From Malus domestica (lineage: Eukaryota > Streptophyta > Magnoliopsida > Rosales > Rosaceae): 64,000 bases of DNA. The DNA lies in NCBI RefSeq assembly GCF_042453785.1, contig NC_091671.1:6456001-6520000 (forward strand). Direction: 5' to 3'. The notes under the pieces are model-generated. The model was not told the DNA's origin. It searched no databases and was given only the letters and a program-made list of their open reading frames with translations. Positions 43,827-55,651 of this stretch are shown here, one piece after another; the first letter of the stretch is position 1; each line of letters begins with the position of its first letter. A program made the position numbers and the translations under genes.

Positions 43827-45250
43827 GCTAGATTTTTTTTTTTAATGGAGGCACTAAGCAAAAATTTTATTAAGAAAAATAAAATGATATTCACGCACTG
43901 ATTATAGACTCTTAATCATATTCTAGAGTATTCTTCTTCAACGGTTTGAAGGATATAGATTCCTTGTTGTACGCTCACTTGCTTTATGACCAGGTAGCTT
44001 AACCTCAACGGTGTCATGACTCGTGGACACTCAAATGAAATGTATTTAACATAATAAAATATTAAGGATTTAACAATAAGAGAACTGTGGTGTCTCAGGT
44101 CAAAGCATTATCCCAATGAGTTCTCATGTGACATAATGATGCATCTTTTCCATTTTCTTTCATTTTTCATTTTCCTTTCGGTGCACTTCCCCTTTATCCT
44201 TTTCTTTTACCCCCCTCCTTTTTTCCTTTCATTGTCTTTTACCATTATTTAATCTTAATAAAAACTTATCAGCTCCAAAATTTTTGAAATTATGTTTTGC
44301 TCTACAATTAAGATTGAGTTTAATTCTATTAAGCCTTCTGGCTTGTAATTAACCTTCATGCATTATTTTTTTTTTTGTTGAAAATTTCTCTCTAATTTGG
44401 TGAATTTTAGCTTTCCGAGTACTGGGTTTACGTTTCCATCCATTTACTACGCTCGTTGGGGGGGTCACTCGGCCTTTGATTGTAGCATCCTTTTGCCTCT
44501 ATGAACTCTTGAGAATCTAATCATGCAGCATACCATTGAGAATCTAATCATGCAGCATATCATTTTAATTATCTATTTCCCTGTAAGATTAAAGAACTCA
44601 TTTGCCATTCAAATGTGCTGGAATGAATATTGAAGAAAGTTAGAGTTCCACTAGCACACCAATTAGCAATATGGAGAGTAGCTCAATCTCTTATAAACTC
44701 ATGCAATGTTCCTTCTTCCATCAATGTGTGACTCATTCTCAACACGCTCCCTCACGTGCGGCGAATTTTCGAGCCTAATACATGGACAACACAACGAGGT
44801 GACGTGAAACATATGTGACCACTGACTTCACACGTGGGACAACCTGCTCTGATACCATGAAGAAAGTTGGGGTTTCATAAAAAAACCAGTTGATAATATA
44901 CGAAGTAGTCCAACCTCTTATAAGTCCATATAAAATCCTTCAATATAAGACTCATTCTCAACGAATATAACATTATTCGCGGCATTAAATTCCAATGTAC
45001 TCTGTGGGAATCACCACCCCCCCAAAAAAAAAAAATCGCGTGTTAAATGGGACCCGATAAATTAGAGAATGCTAACAGATACTTGCCTTTATAAAAGCAG
45101 GGAGGAAGAAAATTGGAAATTAACAGACCAAAAAGCTATATGGCAGGTGTGCCTGCTTTGTGACTAAAGTTCGCTCTGCTTTTGACTCCTCCATGCCTTG
45201 TGAAATTTCCAATCAGCTTCCAGCCGCCCTAATACGGCACTATTAGTATT
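43827..45250. other. Intergenic, no gene
   Basis: T-rich sequence with CT-rich tracts (44150-44235). Around 44690-44960 two related passages (ATGCAATGTTCCTTC; TCTGATACCATGAAGAAAGT) are reminiscent of LTR-element ends near a tRNA-Met primer site. This is too weak to call an element. 44985-45240 repeats the CNL upstream flank. Confidence 0.45.
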
Positions 45251-47480
45251 GAATCATTATATCTATACGAAAACTTCAGTTGATGGCACGGTTTACCAAC
45301 AGTGATTTCACGAAAATACCTTTGGTTTTTCTTCCCTTTCCTGCTTTGCTTTTTAATGTTAAACAGTGGATTTACAAATTTCCCCTTACTATTTGTTGGC
45401 TGGGGGTGCCACTACCTCTTAGAAGATACCCGTTTGTTCCATTTGCGTCCAGATTCTCCCCAGTTCTCTCTCTCACAAACCACGAACCAAAAAATCCTCT
45501 CTCTAAAAAGATCACGAACCCCAGCTCAATCTCTCTCAAAACCTGTTAACCACAACACAATCCGGTCCCGATTCGAAGAAAGCTTTAAGCCCAGAAAAAG
45601 TTCGGTTTCATGGTGAGTTCTCCTACCAATTTGGGGCTTCTTTTTGTTTTTTATTTTTCTGGGTAGCATGCAGTCTTTTCTGAGTTAATGGTCGAGGCTT
45701 TGTTATAAAAAAGAGTAGTGGTTGTGGGTCAGTTATGAGGTTTTTTAGGTACTCAAGATTCTTGAATTCTAGATGTGTTGAATTTGGTTTTTTTTTTCAC
45801 TAATTGCATGCTTCATAGAATTAATACAAATACAAAATGGAAAAATGATTTTCATCCATAAATAATATTCAAATACTTGAAAAGTTTTAAATTGGGTTTG
45901 GTTTCATTGGTTTTTCTGATTTTGAAACTTTTGCTTTCAGGCTCCAAAGGCTTTTAGGGGCTTGTTTTGTATCATATTAAAAAAAATTCATTATTTCTCA
46001 AAATATTTTTTTAAGAATATCTCTTAAAAACAATTTTCTTTTAAGATTCAAAAACTTGTTTAGTATGAGATTTAAAATTATTTTTAAATCTTAGATAAGA
46101 TTGCTGAAATTAAGTATGGTTCCTTTGCAGGGGAGTTTGTTTTGATTTTTTGTGGAAGAATTCCAGTTTCCAGCGCTTCGTATTCTTCAATTACAGGTAA
46201 ATGAATGTTGCATGTGAATTTTTTTTTCAACAAATAAAGAAAACCCTTTTGTTGGGTTGGGCGAAGCCATATTGCTTCTATTGGCATAAAACTATTCCCA
46301 CACAATCAAAGTATGCAGTGGTTTGATAATTAAGTACAGAAAATCTTCAGCTGATATCCTTCTTCTCTTTACGTGATAAAATCATGTTTTTTGGATTATG
46401 ATGCTTATTCTGATTCTTATCTGTAAACCATTGATGATATAACATTATAGGCTTGGGGTAGTAGGTTTTGTAGTCTTTTTCCTCAAATATAACTGAGTAC
46501 ATCATAATCGTTGCATTCCTTGGTTTGTGATTTTGTTGCTCGATTACCGAGGTTTATCTTTTGGTGCTCTCTGATTGGTTCTCACATTTGAGTCATCTCA
46601 CCAAATCATTAATGTGGATTTCCTCTTGAAATTTTAGCTTTGGAATAGGTAGGTAGCGATCTCTGCTTGGCTCTATCAGTCGATTCACATAACCTAATAA
46701 TTGAAGTCTTCTTTTCCTTGGGTCGGAAAAATGGCAATAATTCTACCGAAAAAATGGCAATAATTCTACTTGAGTTGATATTTATTAAATAAAAACTAAT
46801 GAAAATGGCGTCAAATCTTTACATTTTAATAAAAAAATCATCTACTAACTTTATTTAATAATAAGGACAAGAGAATTAAAAAACAAAAAACATAAAAACC
46901 CAACTTGCGCTGGGTGCGTCCCCCAACCCCCCTTCCACACTCCACTTTTTTCCCCAATTGTCTGATACATTAATAGATTTTTTATTTATTTTATTTTTGC
47001 TTAGAATAAAAGAAGAGTTCAAACTGAATTACATTCCCCAGTTTTATATTTGTGGTGATTTTTTCGAATAATAGTCAAGATGATGAGAAATTTTTCAATG
47101 TGCTTAGAGCACATAATGGTACACCACGTGTCTATATACAAGTTGTGAGATTCTTGTGTTAAAAAATTAATTACACAAAAAATAAATTTTTTTGCTACTT
47201 ACATAATAACACGTGGTGTGCCACTTGTGTTATGGGCACAAGGTAAAGTTTCTCCAAGATGACACTCAAGCTCAAAAAATTGGATGAAGAGTTACATTTA
47301 TTTTTGTAGGTATGTAAAAAAATGTGAGGAAATTTTAATTTAGTAATTGAAAACAATTTTTTAAATATAATTATTGAGAACATAATCTTCTCAAGGTTTT
47401 GATCTAATGGATCACTTCTGAGTTCATTGTTTTGGGCGCAATGAGTGCTTTTACATGACCAAACAGAGTCTTAAGTTACA
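45251..47480. other. Unrecognised region, possible Helitron 5' side
   Basis: TCTATACGAAAAC at about 45260, preceded by an A/T-rich flank, resembles a Helitron 5' start but is unconfirmed. Overlapping ORFs at 45280-45616 have no recognised domains and may be a 5' UTR-like gene fragment (donor-like CATGGTGAGTTC near 45610, and TACAGGTAAATG near 46195). No gene can be named. Confidence 0.35.
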
Positions 47481-47494
47481 AACCTTATGAAACT

Positions 47495-47705
47495 GAACCA
47501 AGAAGTAGGCATTATTTATGAAAGTAGACCAATAACTAGGCACTATTTATGAAACTGGACCAAGAAAGACATTATTTATGAAATTATACCAATTACTATA
47601 CATTATTTATAAAACTGGACCCAATAACTAGGCTTTATTTATGAAACATGATTAAGAATTAGACATTATTTATGAAAGTCACTATTTATAAAATTGGACT
47701 AATAA
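47495..47705. repeat. Degenerate minisatellite
   Basis: About eight units of 25-35 bp around CATTATTTATGAAA and GACCAATAACTAGG. A related inverted passage (TTTCATAAATAGT) follows at 47751-47785. Confidence 0.75.
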
Positions 47706-47837
47706 ATATAATAGTACCGTTCAGATACTGCAATTTAATACATAGTGTTCTGTTTCATAAATAGTATTCAATTTCATAAACAGTGTCTTTGATGCATGCA
47801 CGAGTCCTGTGTGTTAGGTCTTTTTTATTTTTAATTT

Positions 47838-47862
47838 ATATATATATATATATATATATATT
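47838..47862. repeat. (TA)n microsatellite
   Basis: An uninterrupted TA dinucleotide run. Confidence 0.9.
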
Positions 47863-48259
47863 AAAATTGTATCATTTTTATTAAAATTTAAGTTATTTTG
47901 TCATTTTTATTAAAATTTAAGAATTTTTCATTATATTTAATTCTTTTTCATTAAATAAAGTTATAACATGGTTTTTGGTTAAGATAAGTTTAGTCCAAGC
48001 ATTTTTCATGAAAGTTCCCATTTCTTAATGAAATAAACTAATAGAATAATTAAGTCCTTTTGGGACCGCTCTTGCGCGGTTTAGAATCACTTCTGAATAA
48101 AGCACCTCCCACTTTTAAACCTAGAATCACCTCCCAAATAGGCCCTAAGCAATACAAGATCCAAAAGCTTTAAATAATCATTTAAGTTAATCCACCTGCT
48201 AATTAGGAAGAAAAATAATCAATTTGTAAAGTACTCTAATAACAGTGGTTGTGGAAAAT

Positions 48260-48470
48260 GGAAAAGGATTCCTTCCGGGTCCATTATGTGGGGTTCTTAG
48301 AGATCCTCACATCTCAGTCATTCATCATGTATCGTGCTATTAGGAATCATTTGATTTTTATTATTTTAAATTAAACACAAATAATACTTGACAAAAACTG
48401 ACTGCACGATAGACGATGAATGACTAAGACGTAAATCCCCACACAATGGATCCGGAGGGGATCCTTTTCC
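48260..48470. mobile_element. Mutator-like MITE, 211 bp, foldback
   Basis: The terminal inverted repeats begin GGAAAAGGAT and stay similar for about 35 bp (left CCTTCCGGGTCCATTATGTG; right, reverse complement, CCCTCCGGATCCATTGTGTG). The internal arms also pair. It is flanked by the 9-bp duplication GTGGAAAAT (48251-48259, 48471-48479). There is no coding capacity. Confidence 0.9.
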
Positions 48471-48479
48471 GTGGAAAAT

Positions 48480-50830
48480 TCGTATTCGGTCCCTAGTTAC
48501 TAATGTTTATTGACTAAGACCTTATTAGTTTTCAGATTTGGATCAAAGTCCCTACCATTAATGTATTAATGAATTTAGATGTCAATTAGATATTTTTTAA
48601 AATAAAAAGTAGTAATTGTTTTAGGGTTTTAATATTCACACCCTTAATTTTCAATTCAAAATATTTCCCAAAAAAAAAAAATTGATTTAGTTTGCACCCA
48701 TTAATTTTTTTTTACAAATATTTTCAATTTTTAATCTTAAATGTAACCATTCATTTAACTTTTCAATTTTTTTAATCCTAAATGTAAACAATACTTTTTT
48801 TAGTATAACATGTACCCATTTCTTTTTATATAAGATCCATTCAATTTTTTTTCTAATCTATATTTTAAACTTATATGGGTATATTCTATTTCATTGATTT
48901 AAGAATGTATCCATCAAGTTTAATCAAAGAAATTTAATAATGTTATTAAGTCTTTTTTTTGTGGTTTTGGAAAATGTACCCATGTTTTGGTACAATAATT
49001 TTTTTATTATTATTTATGAATGTATCTATGTTTATATATACACAATATATTTGAGAGTATAATTTATCCTTTAATATTTTTAATTCCACAAATTATGGGT
49101 TTTATTTAAAATCTCATAAATATAAACTACTATAACTACAAATTTCAAATTTCAATTTAAGAATATAATAACATACATATAAATACATTATTTTATTAAT
49201 GTCAAGGACTTCAATCAAAAACTGAAAACCAACAAGTTTTCAGTTAAAGAACATTAATAGTTAGAGACCGCATTTAAACTCTCCCCTTAGATAGTTATTA
49301 TTCTAAGCAATGCACATCTAAAACTATGATATCTCATCTTATCAATCTTAGATTTAGATAGTGACTAGAGATTACAAAGAGAGATGAAAACAAGTTTAAT
49401 GACAATTAACGATTTTGTTATTGCATGATTCAGTGAGTTTCTTACTGAATAACATCGTAGAGGAGAAATGATCACTTGTAGGAAAATGATTCGATAAGTT
49501 TGTTACTAGATAACATTTTATTCATTTTTTATTTGCTCAATAAAACAATTAAAAAGAAATTAGAGTGTGTATAAGTAACAAATTAATGAGAGTTTGTAAA
49601 ATGTAAAAAGAAATGAGAGTATGTAATGGGATCATTAACAACATAATCAAGAATAATCATTATGTTTATCTCATTGAATCAGCATTTTCTATTTGTCAAA
49701 GAATAAGACAAACATAATGATGTCTAAATTCAGAAGCTGGAATACAACTATGATTCATTGAGTTTCTATTTGTCAGAAAATGTAAGTTGATGTCTAACTT
49801 CAGAGTTGTACAGCTATAGGGTATGCTATTTATTTCATCTTATACTCCATATTTGTGCTTAGAGATAAGCAAAATGATGTATTAGAAACTTCAACAAGCA
49901 GCCTTTTGTTTTAATGGTTTTCCGGTTGATGTTTTGTTTAATGGTTGCTCTTTTGCGACTAAATTGGTGGTTTCATATATTAAGTTCAATTGTAAGAAAG
50001 TAGAATTTTTCTTCGGTTTGGACGTTATTTTTTTCATATATTTAATTACTTACAGAACTTGATCGTCTCTGTTTCAACTCTGTTTGCGTTATGAATAGCA
50101 ACTCTTTCCAAGTTAACATGGATTTATTTTTACAGTGTAATTATATTTTAGAATTAGTATTTTTCTTGATTCAAAACAAAAGGTCTATAATTTCCTTCCT
50201 ACATTCCATGTTTGTACATAGTATTGCCTGTCGTAAGTGTTTTATACGGTTTTGAAACCTTCAACATAAGGGACCTATGTTTCATATGTATTTATTTTTA
50301 GAACACTTCCAGCCCAGCCAAGTCCCCCCTGAGCGATGAGCTCTGGAATCCCCCTACCAAGAAAATAAAAAATAAAAAACGGTAGCTCCAGCCCATTCCA
50401 ATAACCTGGGCTCCCCTGGATCCCCCACTTTCCCCAGGTCCGAATTGACTGGCCCACTTTGATGTTAGCCATGATTAGAAAAATATAAAAAATACAAAAA
50501 CTTATAAAAAGTTAATTAAAAATATAAAAAAGTTATAAATTCTTTCTATAAATACCTAGCCATATTTCTTCACTTTACATCCCATTTCAATATTTTCAAA
50601 TACTTTTCAACCTATCTTTTATTGTCATTCGAAATTAAAAATAAAATTATTTATTATTTTATTAAAAAATATTTGGTGGAAATACATTTGGACAATTACT
50701 GTTCATTAAAGGCAGTTACTAACTTACTATTCACTTTGACGGATTGGGCTGCCTATAGCACATGGGGACATTTAGGGGTAGGGTTGCCCTAAAAAGTGCA
50801 GTTAAAGGCAGCCAACGAGAAATGCGAGAT
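48480..50830. other. AT-rich intergenic DNA upstream of CNL3
   Basis: Very AT-rich with many poly-T and poly-A runs. Two GC-richer islands (50300-50470 and 50740-50800) may be old MITE fragments but show no clear terminal repeats. No gene. Confidence 0.5.
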
Positions 50831-50834
50831 GAGA

Positions 50835-51050
50835 AATGACTCCAAACGCATCTACTTTTGTGTTAAATATAATAAAGTCAGTCTTTGTTTAATATCAATC
50901 CAATAACTCTTAGTTTGAATTAGTTGAGTTTGAATTAGTTTATTTGTAGCGAAAACTAAGCTTAGTTTTCGTTACATTGATATTGCTAGCTAATTTGTGA
51001 TTATCTTCTCCCAGCAAAACTCAATTCCATTTGCAAAGAAGAGATACATC
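50835..51050 (+). promoter_or_regulatory. CNL3 promoter / 5' UTR with 22-bp palindrome
   Basis: This is homologous to 17245-17483. 50952-50973 is a perfect 22-bp palindrome (half-site CGAAAACTAAG) about 80 bp before the ATG. The CNL2 counterpart keeps 9-bp arms. The leader GCTAGCTAATTTGTGATTAT and CCATTTGCAAAGAAGAGA leads to the ATG at 51051. Confidence 0.55.
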
Positions 51051-54000
51051 ATGGCGTTGGCAGTGGTAGGTGGAGCCGCTCTCTCGGGTTTCTTCCAGCA
51101 AGTATTTGTGAAGTTGGATTCTCAGGAGGTCAAGAACTTCATCAGAGGAAAGAAACTGACTGATGGGTTGCTGAAGAAGTTGAGGATCGAGTTGATGTCT
51201 GTCAATGCTGTTTATGATGATGCCGAGCAAAAGCAATTAAGTAACCCAGTTGTGAAGCAGTGGCTGCATGAGCTTAAAGAAGCAGTCTTTCATGCTGAGG
51301 ACCTACTGGACGAGATCAAGACAGAAGCGTTAAGGCGGAAAATTGAAGCAGAATTTGGAAGTAGCACAAGCAAGGTACAAGACCTCATCTCTGCTTATTT
51401 CCATGCTTTTGATGAGTCTGTAGACACCAAGATAGAGGAAATTCTTGAGAGGCTAAGCTCCATTTCAAAACATAAAGATGTCCTCGGTTTGAAAGAACGT
51501 TGTAGTCACAGAATCTTACAAACATTGCCTTCAACTTCTTTAGTAGAAGGCTTTGATGTGTATGGAAGGGATCATGAGAAGGAAACCATCATTCAATTGT
51601 TGCTATCAGATGATGTTACTTGTAATAAGATTGGCGTCATTCCCATCGTGGGCATGGGTGGGATCGGAAAGACCACCCTTGCTCAGCTCTTATACAATGA
51701 TGATAGAGTGAAGCAGCATTTTAATGCCCGAGCATGGGTTTGTGTTTCTGATGAATTTGACGTTGGTAAGATCACACAAACAATTTATGCATCAGTCACT
51801 TCACAAACCTGTGATACCACAGACCTAAATCAGCTTCAAGTCAAACTCAAAGATTCTTTGGCGGGGAAGGAGTTTCTTTTTGTTCTTGATGATGTTTGGA
51901 ACGAGAATTACAATATTTGGGATTCCTTGAGGCGCCCCTTCGAGTCTGGAGCTCATGGAAGTAAGATCATTGTCACCGCAAGGAATGGTGGTGTTGCATC
52001 TACGATGGGTACTCTTCAAACCCACTATTTAAAGCACTTACTTGAGGAAGACTGTTGGTCTTTATTTGCAAAACATGCCTTCAAAGATGCAAGTGTTATT
52101 GTAGATCCAAATCTGGAGGTAATTGGAAGACAAATTGTTAGAAAGTGTAAAGGCCTTCCTTTAGCTGCAAAATCTCTCGGTGGTCTCTTACGCTCTGAAC
52201 CAAATGTGGAAGAATGGGAAAATGTGCTAAAAAGTGACATATGGGAGTTGTCAGATGCAAAGATTGAAATTCTGCCGGCTCTATGGCTAAGCTACCAGTA
52301 CTTGTCTCCTGTGCTGAAGCGTTGTTTTGCTTATTGTTCGATATTTCCCAAAAATTATAAATTTGACAAGTCTAAATTAATTTTGTTGTGGATGGCCGAA
52401 GATCTTTTGCAACCCCAAAAGAAGACTTGGTTGGAAGATGTTGGAAAGCAATACTTTGATGATCTAATCTCACGGTCATTTTTTCAATACTCATCTTCAA
52501 ATGATTGTTTCATCATGCATGATCTGATGCATGATTTGGCGACTTACGTATGTGGGGAATTTTGCATTAGATTGGAAGACCACGACTTGTCATTGGACGT
52601 TGTGAGCAAGGGTCGTCATTTTTCTTATATGCAATATTCATCTAATGTTGATTCTGAGAGATTTGACACTATTTATGAAGCTAAGTATCTGCGCACCTTC
52701 ATTCTTGGCGATTTCTATTTGCCGACAGTACGACTTGATCTCCTTTTAATGCTACAGTGTTTAAGAGTTGTCAAACTTCAAGGGAATGATATCAGGGAGT
52801 TGCCTAATTCGATTAGCAACTTGAAGCATCTACGGTACCTCGACTTGTGTTACACTCCAATCCATAAATTACCAGACACGGTATGCAGTTTGTATAATTT
52901 ACAAACGTTGTTGGTATCGAATTGTAGATATCTAGCTGAGTTGCCCACCGATTTGAGAAAACTTATCAACTTGCGCCATCTTGATTTCAAAGGTACGAAA
53001 ATAAAAAAGATGCCCCCCCACATGGGCAAGTTGAAAGATCTCCAAACATTTGGAGGTGAGTTTGTCTTGAGCAAAGATGCTGGGGGATACATTGATGAGT
53101 TAAAGGGGTTTCATCATTTGAGTGGAAATCTTCATATTTCAGGGCTTCAAAATATCAAACATGTTGAGGATGCTTTGGAGGCCAAACTGAGGGACAAGAA
53201 GCTCAGTGAAATACATTTGAAATGGGAAGGTGACACTGCTGATTCTCAAAACGATAGCCGAGTGCTGGGCAACCTGCAGCCCAATACAAATCTAAAGGTA
53301 CTGGCAATAAAGGGATACGGAGGTATAAAGTTTCCAAGTTGGTTAGGAGATGAGTCTTTCTCTAATCTCATCACTCTCCGACTTAAGAATTGTGGATATT
53401 GTTTCTCCCTGCCAGCATTGGGGCGGCTAACGTCCCTCAAAAGGCTTGAAATTGATGGGTTGAATGGAGTGGAATTAGTGGGGTCTGAGTTTTATGGGCC
53501 TGCATTTAAAACTCTGGAGTTTCTAAGTTTCCGCAGTATGCGGGAATGGCAAGAGTGGTGTTTCCCTGGAGGTGAAGAAGAAGAAGGCGGACATTTTCCT
53601 AATCTGTGCGAGCTTAGTCTGGACAACTGTCCCAAACTAACGGGAAAATTACCGTTATACTACTTCCCAAGACTTGAGCGGCTAATTTTGCACGAAGTTA
53701 ATATCGAATCCCTTGCTTGTTCGCAAGAATGCAATAAATTCAATATTGAACTCCCATCCCTCCGTGACTTGAGAATATCAGATTGCCCGAATCTGGTATG
53801 TTTTGTGGGTGGTGGAGTGCTGCTTGCGCCCAACTTGAAGTGGATAACTATGTGGCGTTCTAAAAACTTGTGGTCAGTGCCAGAGGAGATGCACGCCTCT
53901 CTCCCGTCTCTTCAGTCTCTGTCCATAAAAGGGTGTAAAGAATTTAAATCATTTCCGGAAGAATCTAAATTCCCATCCCTCGATGATTTGAAGATAATGG

Positions 54001-54698
54001 CATGCCCAGAATTTGTGGGTTTCCTCTATGGAGGAGGACTGGAAGCGCCCAACTTGAAGACGATGGAAATCAATGAATGTAATGAATTCAGGTCACTGCC
54101 AGGGGAGATGCACGCCTCTCTCCCGTCTCTTCGGTCTCTGTTCATACGAGGGAGTAAAGAATTTAAATCATTTCCGGAAGAATCTAAATTCCCATCTCTC
54201 TCGTGTTTGAATATATGGGATTGTCCAGAATTGGAATCATTTCCGGAAGGGGGATTGCCGTCTAAATTGCGTGAACTCAGAATCGGGAGTTGTAAAAAAC
54301 TGATGGCAAACCGTATGCGGTGGGGTCTACAAACACTCACCTCTCTCGAAACGTTGGATGTCAGCTTCTTAGAATGTGAAGAAGAAGAAATTGGCGAATC
54401 ATTTCCAGAAGAGGGGCAGCTGCCAACCACTCTCACTTCTCTCGGAATCCTCCAGCATCCGAATCTGAAAACAATTGACGGCAAGGCGTTAAGACACCTC
54501 ATCTCTCTCAAGGAGTTGAGCATTTTGTTTTGTCCTCGACTCCAGAGCTTGCCAGATGAAGGGCTACCCACTTCTCTTTCTGGTCTAGAAATCTGCGAGT
54601 GTGATTTGCTAACACAACGGTGCCAGAGAGACACGGGAGAAGATTGGGCCAAGATTTCTCACATCCCCAAGGTGTTGATTGATGGCCGAGAGATATGA
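51051..54698 (+). CDS. CNL3: intact CC-NBS-LRR disease resistance protein
   Basis: 1215 residues in one exon. I chose the ATG at 51051 (MALAVVGGAALSGFF) because the 18 codons upstream in frame lack an ATG and belong to the conserved leader. Domains: Rx_N coiled coil 1-120 with AEDLLDE at 82-88; P-loop GMGGIGKTT 201-209; kinase-2 FLFVLDDVW 275-283 (final Trp typical of non-TIR); RNBS-B GSKIIVTARN 303-312; GLPLA 368-372; RNBS-D CFAYCSIFPK 425-434; MHD 489-491; LRR from about 520 to 1180, then a conserved tail QRCQRDTGEDWAKISHI. There is no signal peptide; it is expected to act inside the cell. It is the most complete CNL in the window and the best reference for the others. Confidence 0.97.
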   Translation: MALAVVGGAALSGFFQQVFVKLDSQEVKNFIRGKKLTDGLLKKLRIELMSVNAVYDDAEQKQLSNPVVKQWLHELKEAVFHAEDLLDEIKTEALRRKIEAEFGSSTSKVQDLISAYFHAFDESVDTKIEEILERLSSISKHKDVLGLKERCSHRILQTLPSTSLVEGFDVYGRDHEKETIIQLLLSDDVTCNKIGVIPIVGMGGIGKTTLAQLLYNDDRVKQHFNARAWVCVSDEFDVGKITQTIYASVTSQTCDTTDLNQLQVKLKDSLAGKEFLFVLDDVWNENYNIWDSLRRPFESGAHGSKIIVTARNGGVASTMGTLQTHYLKHLLEEDCWSLFAKHAFKDASVIVDPNLEVIGRQIVRKCKGLPLAAKSLGGLLRSEPNVEEWENVLKSDIWELSDAKIEILPALWLSYQYLSPVLKRCFAYCSIFPKNYKFDKSKLILLWMAEDLLQPQKKTWLEDVGKQYFDDLISRSFFQYSSSNDCFIMHDLMHDLATYVCGEFCIRLEDHDLSLDVVSKGRHFSYMQYSSNVDSERFDTIYEAKYLRTFILGDFYLPTVRLDLLLMLQCLRVVKLQGNDIRELPNSISNLKHLRYLDLCYTPIHKLPDTVCSLYNLQTLLVSNCRYLAELPTDLRKLINLRHLDFKGTKIKKMPPHMGKLKDLQTFGGEFVLSKDAGGYIDELKGFHHLSGNLHISGLQNIKHVEDALEAKLRDKKLSEIHLKWEGDTADSQNDSRVLGNLQPNTNLKVLAIKGYGGIKFPSWLGDESFSNLITLRLKNCGYCFSLPALGRLTSLKRLEIDGLNGVELVGSEFYGPAFKTLEFLSFRSMREWQEWCFPGGEEEEGGHFPNLCELSLDNCPKLTGKLPLYYFPRLERLILHEVNIESLACSQECNKFNIELPSLRDLRISDCPNLVCFVGGGVLLAPNLKWITMWRSKNLWSVPEEMHASLPSLQSLSIKGCKEFKSFPEESKFPSLDDLKIMACPEFVGFLYGGGLEAPNLKTMEINECNEFRSLPGEMHASLPSLRSLFIRGSKEFKSFPEESKFPSLSCLNIWDCPELESFPEGGLPSKLRELRIGSCKKLMANRMRWGLQTLTSLETLDVSFLECEEEEIGESFPEEGQLPTTLTSLGILQHPNLKTIDGKALRHLISLKELSILFCPRLQSLPDEGLPTSLSGLEICECDLLTQRCQRDTGEDWAKISHIPKVLIDGREI

Positions 54699-54819
54699 TT
54701 TGCAATGGTACGTAATTCATCAACGTGCGTTTATGTGTTTATTTACGATCTGGCTGTGTAAATTTTAAATCATAAACATGTTTCAAATGTTAATGTTCAC
54801 ATAATAACAAATTTTACAG

Positions 54820-55040
54820 GTACTCTTGTCCCATATAAACTTGAAAGTATTTGCGATAGAAAGATCTATCGGAGCTACAAAAATTCCAAATCGGTTAGGA
54901 GATGACTTGTTCCTTCTCTCATCTTGTTACTCTTCGACTTGTGGATTGTGAACATTGTTTTTCAATGCCAGCATTGTCACAGCTACCATCTCTCAGGAGG
55001 CTTGAAACTGATGGGTTAAATGGAGTGGAATTGTTCCTCT
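54820..55040 (+). pseudogene. LRR-exon relic downstream of CNL3
   Basis: After a candidate intron (54708-54819), sequence matching the internal LRR appears: NLKVFAIERS-like codons, then SHLVTLRLVDCEHCFS and SQLPSLRRLETDGLNGVE in a shifted frame. It carries the same shift as the relic behind CNL1, so the relic was already broken before the units duplicated. Confidence 0.8.
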
Positions 55041-55651
55041 TTTCTTATTGTGTCTTACGGTGGTTCTATTATACGACAGTTTGTTGTATCGAACTAGTCT
55101 TCGGTGAAAAAGGAGCTTCAACAAGTCTATGAGCTCTAGTTTTCGAATTTCCTTTTTCAAGTTTGTTTCCAAATTATGTCTATTGAGAGGTAGATTTTGG
55201 TACTTTGTAGAATTCGAATTCAAATGTTTGGTTTGTAAAATATGGATGATGATTTCATTTCTGTGGAACTGTGAATCTTTGATCATGCTTGAATGTTGTC
55301 AGACCAGAGTATCGAAAACCCTCTGTTGTTTACTAATCGATCTCAAGCGGTCTAGATTCGATTTGTTTAATTAGTACTGCAAGATGATCTTATCTACTAA
55401 TCATGTCTTATCAAATGATTACCATTTCATCATGCCCTTAGGGATGCATAGAGCTTCAAAAGTTTTCAAGTTGCAGCGCATGTGTAGGTTTGAAGTCGTG
55501 CAATGATATGTACGCGAAACATATGAGCAAACAAAAGTAAACAACTCTTATACATAAATGTTGGCTGCCAGAAAATCTCAGTGGTACCAGAGAAGATAAG
55601 CTTGTAAAAAATTTCTAATTCTCAAAACAGAGGAAACAAGAGAAAGAAGAT
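55041..55651. other. CNL3 3' flank, no gene
   Basis: It matches the CNL1 3' flank (3690-4260) until about 55600, where the two units diverge because of inserted DNA containing the CHFR-like copy. Confidence 0.65.

Noticed and set aside
44690..44960. Possible further TRIM around 'CTGATACCATGAAG'
   Set aside because: Only a primer-site-like string and loose repeats are visible. Terminal repeats and a target duplication could not be established.
48060..48085. Hairpin ACCGC...GCGGT followed by TTTAG as a Helitron end
   Set aside because: The terminal motif is not CTRR and no matching 5' end or empty site was found.
50997..51050. Upstream GTG-initiated extension of CNL3
   Set aside because: Plant genes start at ATG. 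The 18 extra codons are conserved leader sequence, and the ATG at 51051 matches the other copies.
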